From assembly GCA_023437715.1 (NCBI GenBank), contig JAEZFK010000034.1, positions 1-39,288 on the forward strand: DNA of 39,288 nucleotides, in the 5' to 3' direction. Positions 8,101 through 14,902 of this stretch are shown here, in pieces. Origin of the DNA: Bacillota bacterium. Lineage in GTDB: Bacteria > Bacillota > Clostridia > Lachnospirales > Lachnospiraceae. Below the pieces are notes generated by a model, which was given only the letters and a program-made list of their open reading frames with translations, was not told where the DNA came from and did not search any database. Within the stretch, counting starts at the first letter, position 1, and each line of letters starts with the position of its first letter. The position numbers and the translations under genes are program-made.

Positions 8101-9688
8101 TGGGAGGATTGGTTACCTGGGCAAAGAGCTGTTTAAAATAGTTAAAAAGAGGCTGATGCTTTTTGCTCAGTACTGCCAGGGGACTGTCCGTACCCATGGC
8201 GGAAACAGCTTCTGCTCCGGTTAAGGCCATAGGCAGAATCATGGTCTTATATTCCTCGTAGGTATAGCCGTAGGTCTTCTGCAGCTTAGCCCTCTCTTCC
8301 TTACTCATGGAAGGCACTCCCTTGTTGGGGATGGGAAGATCCTTCAGCTCGATTAAATTGGAATCCAGCCATTCTCCGTAGGGCTTGCGGGAGGCATAGC
8401 TCTCCTTCAGCTCTTCATCGCTGACGAGACAGCCCTTTACAGTGTCAATGAGAAGCATCTTGCCGGGGCGGAGCCGTTCTTTTCTTATGACATGATTCTG
8501 TTCAATGTCAATGGCTCCCACCTCGGAAGCCAGGATCATCTGGCCGTCGTCTGTAATGTAATATCTGGAAGGCCTTAAGCCGTTGCGGTCCAAAACAGCT
8601 CCAACCAGATCACCGTCGCTGAATACGATGGAAGCCGGGCCGTCCCAGGGCTCCATCATGGTTGCGTAATAGCGGTAAAAATCCCTGATTTCCTGGGACA
8701 TGGATTTATCGTGCTCCCAGGGAGCGGGAATGGTCACCATAACAGCCAGAGGTAAGTCCATGCCGCTCATCATCATAAATTCCAGGGCATTGTCAAGCAT
8801 GGCGGAATCAGAGCCTTCCTGGTTGATGATGGGCAGAACCTTGTGTATGTCGTACCGGAAATACTCGGACTCCATGTTTTCTTCCCTTGCCGTCATCTTA
8901 TCCACATTTCCCCGGATGGTATTGATCTCTCCGTTATGGACGATCAGACGGTTGGGATGGGCTCTCATCCAGCTTGGATTTGTATTGGTGCTGAAACGGG
9001 AATGGACCACCGCAATGGCCGACTCATAATCCTTATCCTGAAGGTCCGGGAAAAATTTTTTAAGCTCCTTTACCAGAAACATTCCTTTATAAACAATGGT
9101 CCTGCTGCTTAAGGAAACCACATAAGTATTGTCATTGCTCTGCTCAAAGATCCGCCTTGCAACATAAAGCTTCCTGTCAAAGTCCAGGCCCTTTTTTGTA
9201 TCCGCCGGCTTCTTTACAAAGCCCTGGGCAATACAGGGCATGCAGTCCACGGCCCTCTCTCCGATCAGCTCCGGATGAATGGGCACATCTCTCCAGCCTA
9301 AGAATTCAAGCCCTTCCTTTTTGACAATGATCTCAAACATCTTTTTTGCCTGGTTCCTGGCAAGCTCATCCTGGGGGAAGAAAAACATGCCGATTCCATA
9401 TTCTCTTTCCTCACCGATTTCCATTCCCAGATCCTTTGTCACTTTCCGGAAAAATTTATGGGAGATCTGAAGCATGATCCCCACACCGTCCCCTGTCTTT
9501 CCTTCCGCATCTTTTCCCGCACGGTGCTCTAAGTTCTCTACGATATGGATAGCCTGCTCTACGGTTTTATGGGTTTTCACGCCTTTCATATTGGCAACCG
9601 CGCCAATGCCGCAGTTGTCATGCTCAAAGCGGGGGTCATATAACCCCGGAGTACCTGTTTTATTAGGGGATTGCAAACTCTTTTCCAT
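5129..9688 (-). CDS. gltB: Glutamate synthase large subunit
   Basis: The 1519-residue protein has the four-part GltB plan. First is an N-terminal class II glutamine amidotransferase whose nucleophile is C26 (CGIGA) after a 25-residue propeptide that should be removed. A central domain follows. Next comes the FMN-binding synthase domain with GSISQEAHE and PGEGGQLPGEKV, and the three-cysteine CNLDTCPVG region for the [3Fe-4S] cluster. Last is a C-terminal beta-helix rich in glycine (GSGGQSFGAF, GATSGKAF). It turns glutamine plus 2-oxoglutarate into two glutamates, the main ammonia assimilation route with glutamine synthetase. It begins the gltB-gltD operon and has its own promoter; the ribosome site is GAAAGGATG. 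Confidence 0.97.
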   Translation of the reverse strand: MEKSLQSPNKTGTPGLYDPRFEHDNCGIGAVANMKGVKTHKTVEQAIHIVENLEHRAGKDAEGKTGDGVGIMLQISHKFFRKVTKDLGMEIGEEREYGIGMFFFPQDELARNQAKKMFEIIVKKEGLEFLGWRDVPIHPELIGERAVDCMPCIAQGFVKKPADTKKGLDFDRKLYVARRIFEQSNDNTYVVSLSSRTIVYKGMFLVKELKKFFPDLQDKDYESAIAVVHSRFSTNTNPSWMRAHPNRLIVHNGEINTIRGNVDKMTAREENMESEYFRYDIHKVLPIINQEGSDSAMLDNALEFMMMSGMDLPLAVMVTIPAPWEHDKSMSQEIRDFYRYYATMMEPWDGPASIVFSDGDLVGAVLDRNGLRPSRYYITDDGQMILASEVGAIDIEQNHVIRKERLRPGKMLLIDTVKGCLVSDEELKESYASRKPYGEWLDSNLIELKDLPIPNKGVPSMSKEERAKLQKTYGYTYEEYKTMILPMALTGAEAVSAMGTDSPLAVLSKKHQPLFNYFKQLFAQVTNPPIDSIREEIVTSTTVYVGEEGNILEEQAENCKILKVNNPILTCTDLLKIKNMKRPGFKVEVIPITYYKNTSLEKAIDRLFLEADRAHRDGANIIILSDRDIDENHVPIPSLLAVSALQQHLVKTKKRTSVALILESGEPREVHHFATLLGYGACAINPYLAQESIRSLIEDGMLDKDYYAAVEDYNGAVLHGIVKIASKMGISTIQSYQGAQIFEAIGISKKVVDKYFTDTVSRVGGVTLDDIANDVDTLHSAAFDPLGLDVDLTLDSVGSHKERAGQEEHLYNPVTIHLLQEAARTGNYATFKEYTHALNGEEQTVNLRSLLDLDYTKAKEIPVEEVESEESIVKRFKTGAMSYGSISQEAHETLAIAMNRIHGKSNSGEGGESLERLTVGADGLNKCSAIKQVASGRFGVTSRYLVSAREIQIKMAQGAKPGEGGQLPGEKVYPWVAKTRHSTTGVGLISPPPHHDIYSIEDLAQLIYDLKNSNTDARISVKLVSEAGVGTVAAGVAKAGAQVILISGFDGGTGAAPRNSIYNAGLPWELGVAEAHQTLIMNGLRDKVILETDGKLMTGRDVAIACMLGAEEFGFATAPLVTLGCVMMRVCNLDTCPVGVATQNPELRKRYKGKPEYVVNFMYFIAKELREYMAKLGIRTVDELVGRTDLLKKKENLSSERARKVDFKAILGNPYEGRKLAGYGQKQVYDFELDKSMDERVILKKLKQALQNGQKKSLQIDVSNTDRALGTIFGSEITRLYPDGLPEDTYTINCTGSGGQSFGAFIPRGLTLELVGDSNDYFGKGLSGGKLVVYPPKGILFKAEENIIIGNVALYGATSGKAFICGIAGERFCVRNSGATAVVEGVGDHGCEYMTGGRVVVLGPTGKNFAAGMSGGIAYVLDEKRDLYKRLNKEMVSFEEVSNKYDVLELKEMIKEHVAYTNSAKGKEILDNFGEYLPKFKKIMPHDYRRMMNTIVQMEEKGLSSEQAQIEAFYANTKK

Positions 9689-9755
9689 AATCTCATCCTT
9701 TCCTGACTTCTCCCTCTTCTTTGGAGTGTTAAAGTGTAAAAGTAAATTTTTAATG

Positions 9756-9784
9756 ATAATACTACATTTTAACGGCCTTGTAAA
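9756..9784 (-). promoter_or_regulatory. gltBD promoter
   Basis: The minus strand shows TTTACA (9779-9784), a 17-bp spacer and TATTAT (9756-9761). The 5' leader is about 60 nt. An 11-bp palindrome AGATATTATCT (9845-9855) lies about 60 bp upstream of the -35 box and could be an operator. Confidence 0.7.
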
Positions 9785-10002
9785 TGGATTTTATTTTGAT
9801 ATTGTCAGATAATTCGTCAACTTATTATTTTAAATTTTATATTCAGATATTATCTTAATATATCCCGACATTTTTCCTTGTTTTCGTTCAACTCCCGCCT
9901 ATCTCACGGAGGATGGCATAAATTTCTAAGATTTTTAAGTATATCCCTTCAATAATTAAGTCATTACTTTTTAAATAACGGCTTTCCCTTCTTTTTTTCC
10001 AT
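9785..10002. other. AT-rich spacer upstream of gltB
   Basis: The 408-bp gap between gltB and the HPr gene holds the gltB promoter at one end and the HPr terminator at the other. The stretch between is very AT-rich, has no ORF with a ribosome site and shows no strong hairpin. The only feature seen is the small palindrome at 9845-9855. It is likely a regulatory upstream region of gltBD; no known operator was recognised. Confidence 0.4.
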
Positions 10003-10041
10003 GTAAAAAGCCCCGGGAACTTCATTCCCAGGGCTTTTTAC
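10003..10041. terminator. Terminator of the HPr gene
   Basis: GTAAAAAGCCC-GGGAA on the left pairs with TTCCC-GGGCTTTTTAC on the right around a five-base loop. On the minus strand it ends in a T run, 56 bp after the HPr stop codon. It is symmetrical and could work both ways. Confidence 0.88.
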
Positions 10042-10096
10042 GTATCTTTTGTTCCGCCTTTATTAAATTAAATAACAAGCTCCACGAACAGATGAA

Positions 10097-10363
10097 TTAC
10101 ATCTCGCCAAGACCGCTTTCAATGGCTTCGGTCATAGTCTTCATTGCTGCAGCCTCATCTTCACCGTCACAGATTAAATTGATCTGTGTGCCGCATTTGA
10201 TGCCTGCAGCCATTACGTTTAATACACTCTTTGCTACGATCCTCTTCTCGCCGTATTCAATGATAATATCAGACTTAAATTTCATAGCTGTCTGTGACAG
10301 AACTCCTGCCGGTCTTAAGTGAAGTCCAGATGGGTTTACTACCGTCAATGTTTTAGATAACAT
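10097..10363 (-). CDS. ptsH: HPr-family phosphocarrier protein
   Basis: HPr relays phosphate from enzyme I to the sugar-specific EII proteins of the phosphotransferase system. The 88-residue protein has the active-site histidine at exactly residue 15 in GLHLRPAG (canonical GLHARPA). The regulatory serine is at residue 46 in AKSVLNVMAAG, the site HPr kinase phosphorylates in Firmicutes for catabolite repression. Both positions match classical HPr numbering. It is monocistronic, with a near-consensus promoter and AAAGGAGAA before the ATG. The L in GLHLRP and the AAGIKCGT segment are common in clostridial HPr paralogues, so it could be a second HPr and not the only sugar-transport one. Confidence 0.88.
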   Translation of the reverse strand: MLSKTLTVVNPSGLHLRPAGVLSQTAMKFKSDIIIEYGEKRIVAKSVLNVMAAGIKCGTQINLICDGEDEAAAMKTMTEAIESGLGEM

Positions 10364-10408
10364 AATGTCTTCTCCTTTATCCTCATTTTTATATACTCCG
10401 TATTGTTA

Positions 10409-10437
10409 ATTTTATTACAATTCCCAATTTGTGTCAA
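10409..10437 (-). promoter_or_regulatory. HPr gene promoter
   Basis: The minus strand shows consensus TTGACA (10432-10437), a 17-bp spacer and TAAAAT (10409-10414). It lies 40 bp from the end of palindromic element copy 1. Confidence 0.78.
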
Positions 10438-10477
10438 GACAAACCCTGCATGTCTTTTATATATTTGCCAAAACCGA

Positions 10478-10614
10478 GCCATGCAGAAATATTTGTGTGA
10501 TTGTGACTTAGGGAGCTCGCTCACTAAGCCACAATTATACAAATATTTCTATAGGGCGAAGCCCGACATTCATAATTTGGCGGAGCCTCATCCGCCAAAT
10601 TATGAATGCATGGC
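10478..10614 (+). repeat. Palindromic intergenic element, copy 1 (137 bp)
   Basis: The element is bounded by GCCATGCA (10478-10485) and its inverse TGCATGGC (10607-10614). Inside are three hairpins. Hairpin A has 11-bp perfect outer arms (10485-10495 and 10540-10550) with further pairing inside. Hairpin B is GGGC-GAA-GCCC (10554-10564). Hairpin C has 18-bp perfect arms (10567-10584 and 10591-10608). It carries no ORF and starts 17 bp after the queH stop codon. The same plan recurs inverted at 12736-12899. The form is that of a non-coding, MITE- or REP-like repeat; it could also end or stabilise queH mRNA. Confidence 0.85.
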
Positions 10615-10631
10615 GAACCGGGCCAATGACA

Positions 10632-11282
10632 TCAAACAGCCGCCGCCCCAGTCCTCTCTTCCTTCTCTTCCCTCTCCTTCTGAGAATAAACACACCCGCA
10701 ATAATCCTGCCTATAAAGCCCATGCTCCGCCGACAGCTCCACGGATCTCTTATACCCCTCTTTTTTCTTAAAATCAGAGGGCAGATAAGAAACCCGGTAA
10801 TCCTTTGCCAGCTTCTCTCCAATCTCATTAAGCTTATCCGCATTCTTCAAAGGGCTTATGGAAAGAGTTGTCGTAAAGTAATCGAAATGGCCTGCCTGAG
10901 CCACCTTAGCCGCTTCTGAAAGCCTTAGCTCATAGCACTTAAAGCACCGCTCTCCCCCTTCCGGTTCTTTCTCAAGTCCTCTTACGATTCGGTAAAATTC
11001 ATCCGGTTCATATGCTCCGGCCTCCAGGGTCACGGGATGGATAAGCTTCATCTCCTTAATAAGCCTCTCCTGCTCCTTAAGCCGTCTCACATATTCCTCC
11101 GGCCTGTAAATATTAGGGTTATAAAAATACACGGTAATCTGAAAATACCGGGATAAATATTCCAGCACATAGCTACTGCACGGCGCACAGCAGCTGTGCA
11201 AAAGCAGCCTTGGAACCTTTCCCTGCTTCTCGTTTTCTGCAATGATCTCTTCCAATTCTTTCTGGTAATTTCTCCGATTCAT
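10632..11282 (-). CDS. queH: Epoxyqueuosine reductase QueH
   Basis: QueH (formerly DUF208) carries out the last step of queuosine synthesis in tRNA, reducing epoxyqueuosine, and replaces QueG in many anaerobes. With the start used here (216 residues) the metal-binding cysteines are visible: HSCCAPCS with C31, C32 and C35; ERCFKCY with C113 and C116; and YCGC with C195 and C197. These fit the [4Fe-4S] and mononuclear iron ligands described for the family. I chose the ATG at 11282 because GGAGG lies five bases upstream; the ATG at 11294 has none. It follows rpoD on the same strand across a hairpin-rich gap and has no obvious promoter of its own. Confidence 0.92.
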   Translation of the reverse strand: MNRRNYQKELEEIIAENEKQGKVPRLLLHSCCAPCSSYVLEYLSRYFQITVYFYNPNIYRPEEYVRRLKEQERLIKEMKLIHPVTLEAGAYEPDEFYRIVRGLEKEPEGGERCFKCYELRLSEAAKVAQAGHFDYFTTTLSISPLKNADKLNEIGEKLAKDYRVSYLPSDFKKKEGYKRSVELSAEHGLYRQDYCGCVYSQKEREEKEERTGAAAV

Positions 11283-11310
11283 GGCTTCCTCCATTTCCGA
11301 CCCTATGAAC

Positions 11311-11388
11311 GAGACGAAACAGGCTTCGAGAGTTTCGTCTCGCTGTCACGGTGGCCGCCGGCTGAGCATGCAGGCATGTTCGTCCGGC
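11311..11388. other. Two GC-rich hairpins between rpoD and queH
   Basis: Ten-base perfect arms GAGACGAAAC (11311-11320) and GTTTCGTCTC (11332-11341) form one hairpin. A second has arms GCCGG (11357-11361) and CCGGC (11384-11388) around GAGCATG/CATGTTC. No T run follows either. The region is richer in GC than other spacers here and looks like a second type of intergenic palindrome or an mRNA processing or stability element. Confidence 0.5.
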
Positions 11389-11405
11389 TCGTCACTCGCG
11401 CAAAT

Positions 11406-11437
11406 AAAAGGCGTAGGCCTTTCAGCCACGCCTTTTT
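11406..11437 (-). terminator. rpoD terminator
   Basis: AAAAGGCGT (11406-11414) pairs with ACGCCTTTT (11428-11436), with an inner GGC/GCC. On the minus strand the stem ends in CCTTTTATTT, just after the rpoD stop codon. Confidence 0.75.
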
Positions 11438-11442
11438 GCCTC

Positions 11443-12585
11443 CTACAGAAAATCCCTGATCCGTTTGCTGCGGACGGGGTTCCTCAGCTTTCTAAGTGCC
11501 TTTGCTTCGATCTGGCGGATGCGCTCACGGGTGACATTGAATTCCTTTCCCACTTCCTCAAGGGTGCGGGGATGTCCATCCTCCAAGCCGAATCTCAATA
11601 CGATTACCTGACGCTCTCTCTCCTTTAAGTCTCCAAGAAGAGCATCAATGTGTTCTCTTAACATAACGGATTCCACATTGCCTTCCGGTGTGACTACATT
11701 GTTATCCGCCACAAAATCTCCCAGATTGGAGTCATCCTCTTCTCCGATAGGGGTCTCTAAGGAAGCCGGTTCCCTGGCGATCTGCATGATCTCCATGACC
11801 TTGTCCTCAGACATGTCAAGAGCCTCTGCCAGCTCTGTTACCGACGGCTCATAGCCCAGCTCAAGAGTGAGCTTTCTCTGCATCTTGGACATCTTATTGA
11901 TGGTCTCTACCATATGCACGGGCACACGAATCGTCCTCGCCTGGTCTGCCAAAGCTCTTGTAACAGACTGGCGAATCCACCAGGTCGCATATGTACTTAG
12001 TTTATAGCCCTTTGTATAATCAAATTTTTCAACGCCCTTAATAAGGCCCAGATTTCCTTCCTGAACCAGATCCAGAAAGCTCATTCCCCGGCCTGTATAA
12101 CGCTTTGCAATGCTGACCACAAGGCGCAGATTGGCTTCGATCAGGCGTTCTTTGGCATCGTCGTCGCCGTCTGCCTTTCTCTTGGCGAGGCGCAGTTCTT
12201 CTTCTGCATTTAAAAGAGGTACTGTGCCGATTTCTTTCAAATACATGCGGACGGGATCTTCTGTGCCGATGCCTTCCAGCAAGTCAATGGCGTCAAGATC
12301 AATATCTTCCTCATCCACTTCTTTCATAAAGCCGTCATCAAGATCGTCATCCAACAGCAGGTCGTCTGATATGAGCACATCATCAGTTAAAACGGAATCG
12401 TCAATGACCGGGACCACGTCTACGCCGCGGTTCTCCAGGTACGTATAAATCTGATCCATCTGCTCAGCAGTCAGCTCTTCCCCCATAAAGAAGTTATTAA
12501 TCTCTGTTACGTCCAAAGCATTGTGCTTTGTTCTTGCAAGTTCGACAAGCTTCCCCAGCTTCTCTAAAAAATTATCTTTTTCCAC
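11443..12585 (-). CDS. rpoD: Housekeeping RNA polymerase sigma factor (sigma-A/sigma-70)
   Basis: The 380-residue protein is a primary sigma factor. It has region 1.1 at the N-terminus, an acidic D-rich linker (about 60-100), region 1.2 (EDPVRMYLKEIG), region 2 with the -10-recognition segment YATWWIRQSVTRAL, region 3, and region 4.2 with the -35-binding helix-turn-helix in TLEEVGKEFNVTRERIRQIE. It directs the sigma-A promoters seen throughout the window. The start codon is GTG with AAAGGACG upstream. It has its own TTGAAA/TATAAT promoter. The usual clostridial partner dnaG is not upstream; a palindromic element and a lipid kinase gene are there instead. Confidence 0.97.
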   Translation of the reverse strand: MEKDNFLEKLGKLVELARTKHNALDVTEINNFFMGEELTAEQMDQIYTYLENRGVDVVPVIDDSVLTDDVLISDDLLLDDDLDDGFMKEVDEEDIDLDAIDLLEGIGTEDPVRMYLKEIGTVPLLNAEEELRLAKRKADGDDDAKERLIEANLRLVVSIAKRYTGRGMSFLDLVQEGNLGLIKGVEKFDYTKGYKLSTYATWWIRQSVTRALADQARTIRVPVHMVETINKMSKMQRKLTLELGYEPSVTELAEALDMSEDKVMEIMQIAREPASLETPIGEEDDSNLGDFVADNNVVTPEGNVESVMLREHIDALLGDLKERERQVIVLRFGLEDGHPRTLEEVGKEFNVTRERIRQIEAKALRKLRNPVRSKRIRDFL

Positions 12586-12636
12586 TTAATAACGTCCTTT
12601 CGCTAAGAAGTATACATAAAGCCCACACAACTTTTC

Positions 12637-12665
12637 ATTATATACTACCGGAATCCATATTTCAA
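12637..12665 (-). promoter_or_regulatory. rpoD promoter
   Basis: The minus strand shows TTGAAA (12660-12665), a 17-bp spacer and TATAAT (12637-12642), close to consensus. It lies 70 bp from palindromic element copy 2. Confidence 0.78.
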
Positions 12666-12735
12666 CATCTTTCGATGAAAAAGGTGAAAGTAAAAATTTA
12701 GGATATCTAAAAATGAGTTTGTTGGCGGGAGTTCA

Positions 12736-12899
12736 GCCATGCACATTCATAATTTGGCGGATGAAGTATATTTTTAAAAGATACATGTATTGGCCGCCAA
12801 ATTATGAATGCCGGGCTGCGCCCTATAGAAATATTTGCGTAATTTGCGGTTAGTAAGCGAGCTCACTAACCGCAGATTATGCAAATATTTCTGCATGGC
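12736..12899 (-). repeat. Palindromic intergenic element, copy 2 (164 bp, inverted)
   Basis: It is bounded by the same 8-bp inverted ends, GCCATGCA (12736-12743) and TGCATGGC (12892-12899), and has the same three hairpins as copy 1 in reverse order. Hairpin C keeps the arms ATTCATAATTTGGCGG and their inverse but has a longer loop of about 30 bp. Hairpin B is GGGC-TGC-GCCC. Hairpin A keeps the AGAAATATTTGC arms, but its inner stem is GGTTAG/CTAACC where copy 1 has CTTAG/CTAAG. It ends five bases from the stop codon of the lipid kinase gene. Confidence 0.85.
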
Positions 12900-12903
12900 T
12901 TAG

Positions 12904-13788
12904 TTATCGCACAATTCGGATCTGTCTTTTTAGATTGATGATGTCGACTTCTCCTCTGGTTCCGCCAAATTCCCCGTCTAATACCCAGTCAACGGGCTCT
13001 TCCGGGAGAATTTTCAAGGACCTTGTCCGAAATTTGTGGACGTATTCGTTGGGTTCTTCCTTCAGAAACATATAGTTAATAATATTTGTAAAATCCAGAG
13101 GGGTTCTGGGGGTGCGGATCAGCAGCACTTCAAATTCACCGTCGTCAAGGGCCACATCCTGGGTCACAAGTCCTTTAAAGCCTCCCACGCTTATGGTGTT
13201 GGTGACCATGCCGAAGATGAAATCCCCCTCCAGGGTTATCTCCTCACATTCCACCCGCATGGAGTAGGACTTAATGGAAGCCAGGCTTTTCACCCCTTCC
13301 AGCATATAGGCCTGATGGCCTAAAACATTTTTCCTATCCTGGGATGTCAGGTAAGAGACCTCCGTAAATGCACCGAAAGCCGCAATGTATACAAAATGCC
13401 TGTCTCCGCAGAAGCAGCCGATATCAATGGAGAAAGGCTCTCCGGAAACCGCTGCCTTAGCCGCCGTCTTCATATTCTTGGATATCTTTAAACTGGAGGC
13501 GAAGTCATTGGTAGAGCCTGCGGGAACGTATCCCAAGTCCGGCAGATCATCAAGGGTCATAAGGCCGCTGATTGTCTCATTTAAGGTGCCGTCTCCCCCG
13601 CTGCACACCACTAAGTCCACGCCGCTTCCGTAAAGGGCTGCAGCCTTCATGGCATCGCCGGGACCCTGGGTCACATGGACCAGTATTTCATAGCCGGACT
13701 CTGTAAAAATATTCAGGATTTCCATGAGCTTGTTTTTGATCTGCGCCTTTCCGGACCGCGGATTGAATATAAAAAGCATCCTTTTCAT
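12904..13788 (-). CDS. Diacylglycerol kinase-family lipid kinase (DgkB/YegS type)
   Basis: The 294-residue protein has the DAGK catalytic fold: NPRSGK (9-14), the ATP-binding GGDGTLNE (64-71), PAGSTNDFA (89-97), and a C-terminal beta domain with VDWVLDGEFGG. Such enzymes phosphorylate diacylglycerol from membrane lipid turnover, or related lipids. I chose the ATG at 13788 because AGGTGA, which contains the mutY stop codon, lies just upstream; a GTG at 13797 is the alternative. It is the last gene of the argF operon and is probably coupled to mutY. The lipid substrate is not certain, since YegS-type relatives act on other lipids. Confidence 0.88.
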   Translation of the reverse strand: MKRMLFIFNPRSGKAQIKNKLMEILNIFTESGYEILVHVTQGPGDAMKAAALYGSGVDLVVCSGGDGTLNETISGLMTLDDLPDLGYVPAGSTNDFASSLKISKNMKTAAKAAVSGEPFSIDIGCFCGDRHFVYIAAFGAFTEVSYLTSQDRKNVLGHQAYMLEGVKSLASIKSYSMRVECEEITLEGDFIFGMVTNTISVGGFKGLVTQDVALDDGEFEVLLIRTPRTPLDFTNIINYMFLKEEPNEYVHKFRTRSLKILPEEPVDWVLDGEFGGTRGEVDIINLKRQIRIVR

Positions 13789-13793
13789 TATAA

Positions 13794-14900
13794 TCACCTG
13801 ATCAACTTTGTATACGCTTTAAATGCGTTTGGAAGAGAATAAGTTTTCTTGATCTCCTCGGGGGTGACCCAGAGAAAGTCTTCAAAAGGCCCGTCCGGAA
13901 ATTCGTCCGGAAGCTCCACCCGAAAGCCTGTCATATGCCATTCCACATGGCTGAATATGTGCTTTGACGCAGGAAGAGGCTCTATTTCCGCTCCTTTTGC
14001 TCCCAGACCAGAGAGTACAGCCTCCTTATCCAGGCAGCCTTCTAAGTTGGGCAGCTCGTAAAGGGAAGCCAGAAGTCCGGTATCCTCCCGCTTGCGGATC
14101 GCCACCCGTCCACGGTGCCACAGTACCATGACGGTCTTATCCTCTACTCTTCTGGCCTTTTTCGGCGTCTTTACCGGAATCTCACCGGTAAGGCCTTTGG
14201 TCCTTGCGGCACAGACAGACGCCAGCGGACACTGGCCGCAGAGAGGGGCTCCGTTAGGAACGCAAACCAGGGCTCCGATTTCTATAAGGCCCTGGTTATA
14301 GGAACTGGCTGCATCTTCTGGCATGATCTCCATCAGCTGCGCCTCCATCCGGCTTTTAACCGACTGTTTTAAGATATCTTCCCTGCTTCCTGTTACCCTG
14401 GAAATAACCCGCAGCACATTGCCGTCCACCGCAGGGACTGCAATCCCATAGGCAATGGAAGCAATGGCTCCCGCGGTATAGGAGCCGATGCCCGGAAGCT
14501 TTTTAAGCTCCTCCCAGGAAGCCGGAAGCTCTCCGCCGTACTGCTCCACAAGAAGCTGGGCGGCTTTTTTCAAATTCTTTGCCCTGCTGTAATAGCCCAG
14601 CCCTTCCCACAGCTTTAAAAGCCTGTCCTCCGGTACTGCCGCCAGTTCATAAATCCCCGGCAGGGCTTTCATAAAGCGCTCAAAATAGGGCTTTACCGCC
14701 TCCACTCTCGTCTGCTGAAGCATGATTTCCGAGATCCATACCCGGTAGGGCTCCGGCTTCTCCCGCCAGGGCAGGCTTCTGGCATGAGCCTCATACCAGG
14801 AAAGGAGAGGCCGCTCCATGGCCCTTAACCGCTCCTCTGGCTCCATCTCTCTGCTTCGTGGTTCTAAAACCTGTAGACTATCATAAAGTGACTGATTCAT
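13794..14900 (-). CDS. mutY: A/G-specific adenine DNA glycosylase
   Basis: MutY removes adenine mispaired with 8-oxoguanine. In the 368-residue reading, the catalytic glutamate is E58 (ISEIMLQQT), the helix-hairpin-helix is LPGIGSYTAG (135-144) and the active-site aspartate is D159 (AVDGNV). The [4Fe-4S] cysteines are C213, C221, C224 and C230. Their spacing is C-x7-C-x2-C-x5-C, one residue longer in the first gap than E. coli MutY. The last 120 residues form the Nudix-like domain that reads 8-oxoG. The N-terminus is about 30 residues longer than usual, so a later start is possible; a GTG at 14906 overlapping the birA stop is another option. It lies between birA and the lipid kinase gene. Confidence 0.94.
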   Translation of the reverse strand: MNQSLYDSLQVLEPRSREMEPEERLRAMERPLLSWYEAHARSLPWREKPEPYRVWISEIMLQQTRVEAVKPYFERFMKALPGIYELAAVPEDRLLKLWEGLGYYSRAKNLKKAAQLLVEQYGGELPASWEELKKLPGIGSYTAGAIASIAYGIAVPAVDGNVLRVISRVTGSREDILKQSVKSRMEAQLMEIMPEDAASSYNQGLIEIGALVCVPNGAPLCGQCPLASVCAARTKGLTGEIPVKTPKKARRVEDKTVMVLWHRGRVAIRKREDTGLLASLYELPNLEGCLDKEAVLSGLGAKGAEIEPLPASKHIFSHVEWHMTGFRVELPDEFPDGPFEDFLWVTPEEIKKTYSLPNAFKAYTKLIR

Positions 14901-14902
14901 TC

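Noticed and set aside
9689..9845. Riboswitch or T-box before gltB
   Set aside because: The leader after the promoter is only about 60 nt, AT-rich and without stable stems or a terminator.
10535..10843. Minus-strand ORF overlapping palindromic element copy 1 and queH
   Set aside because: It is arginine-rich shadow coding in another frame of queH and continues into the element; no ribosome site.
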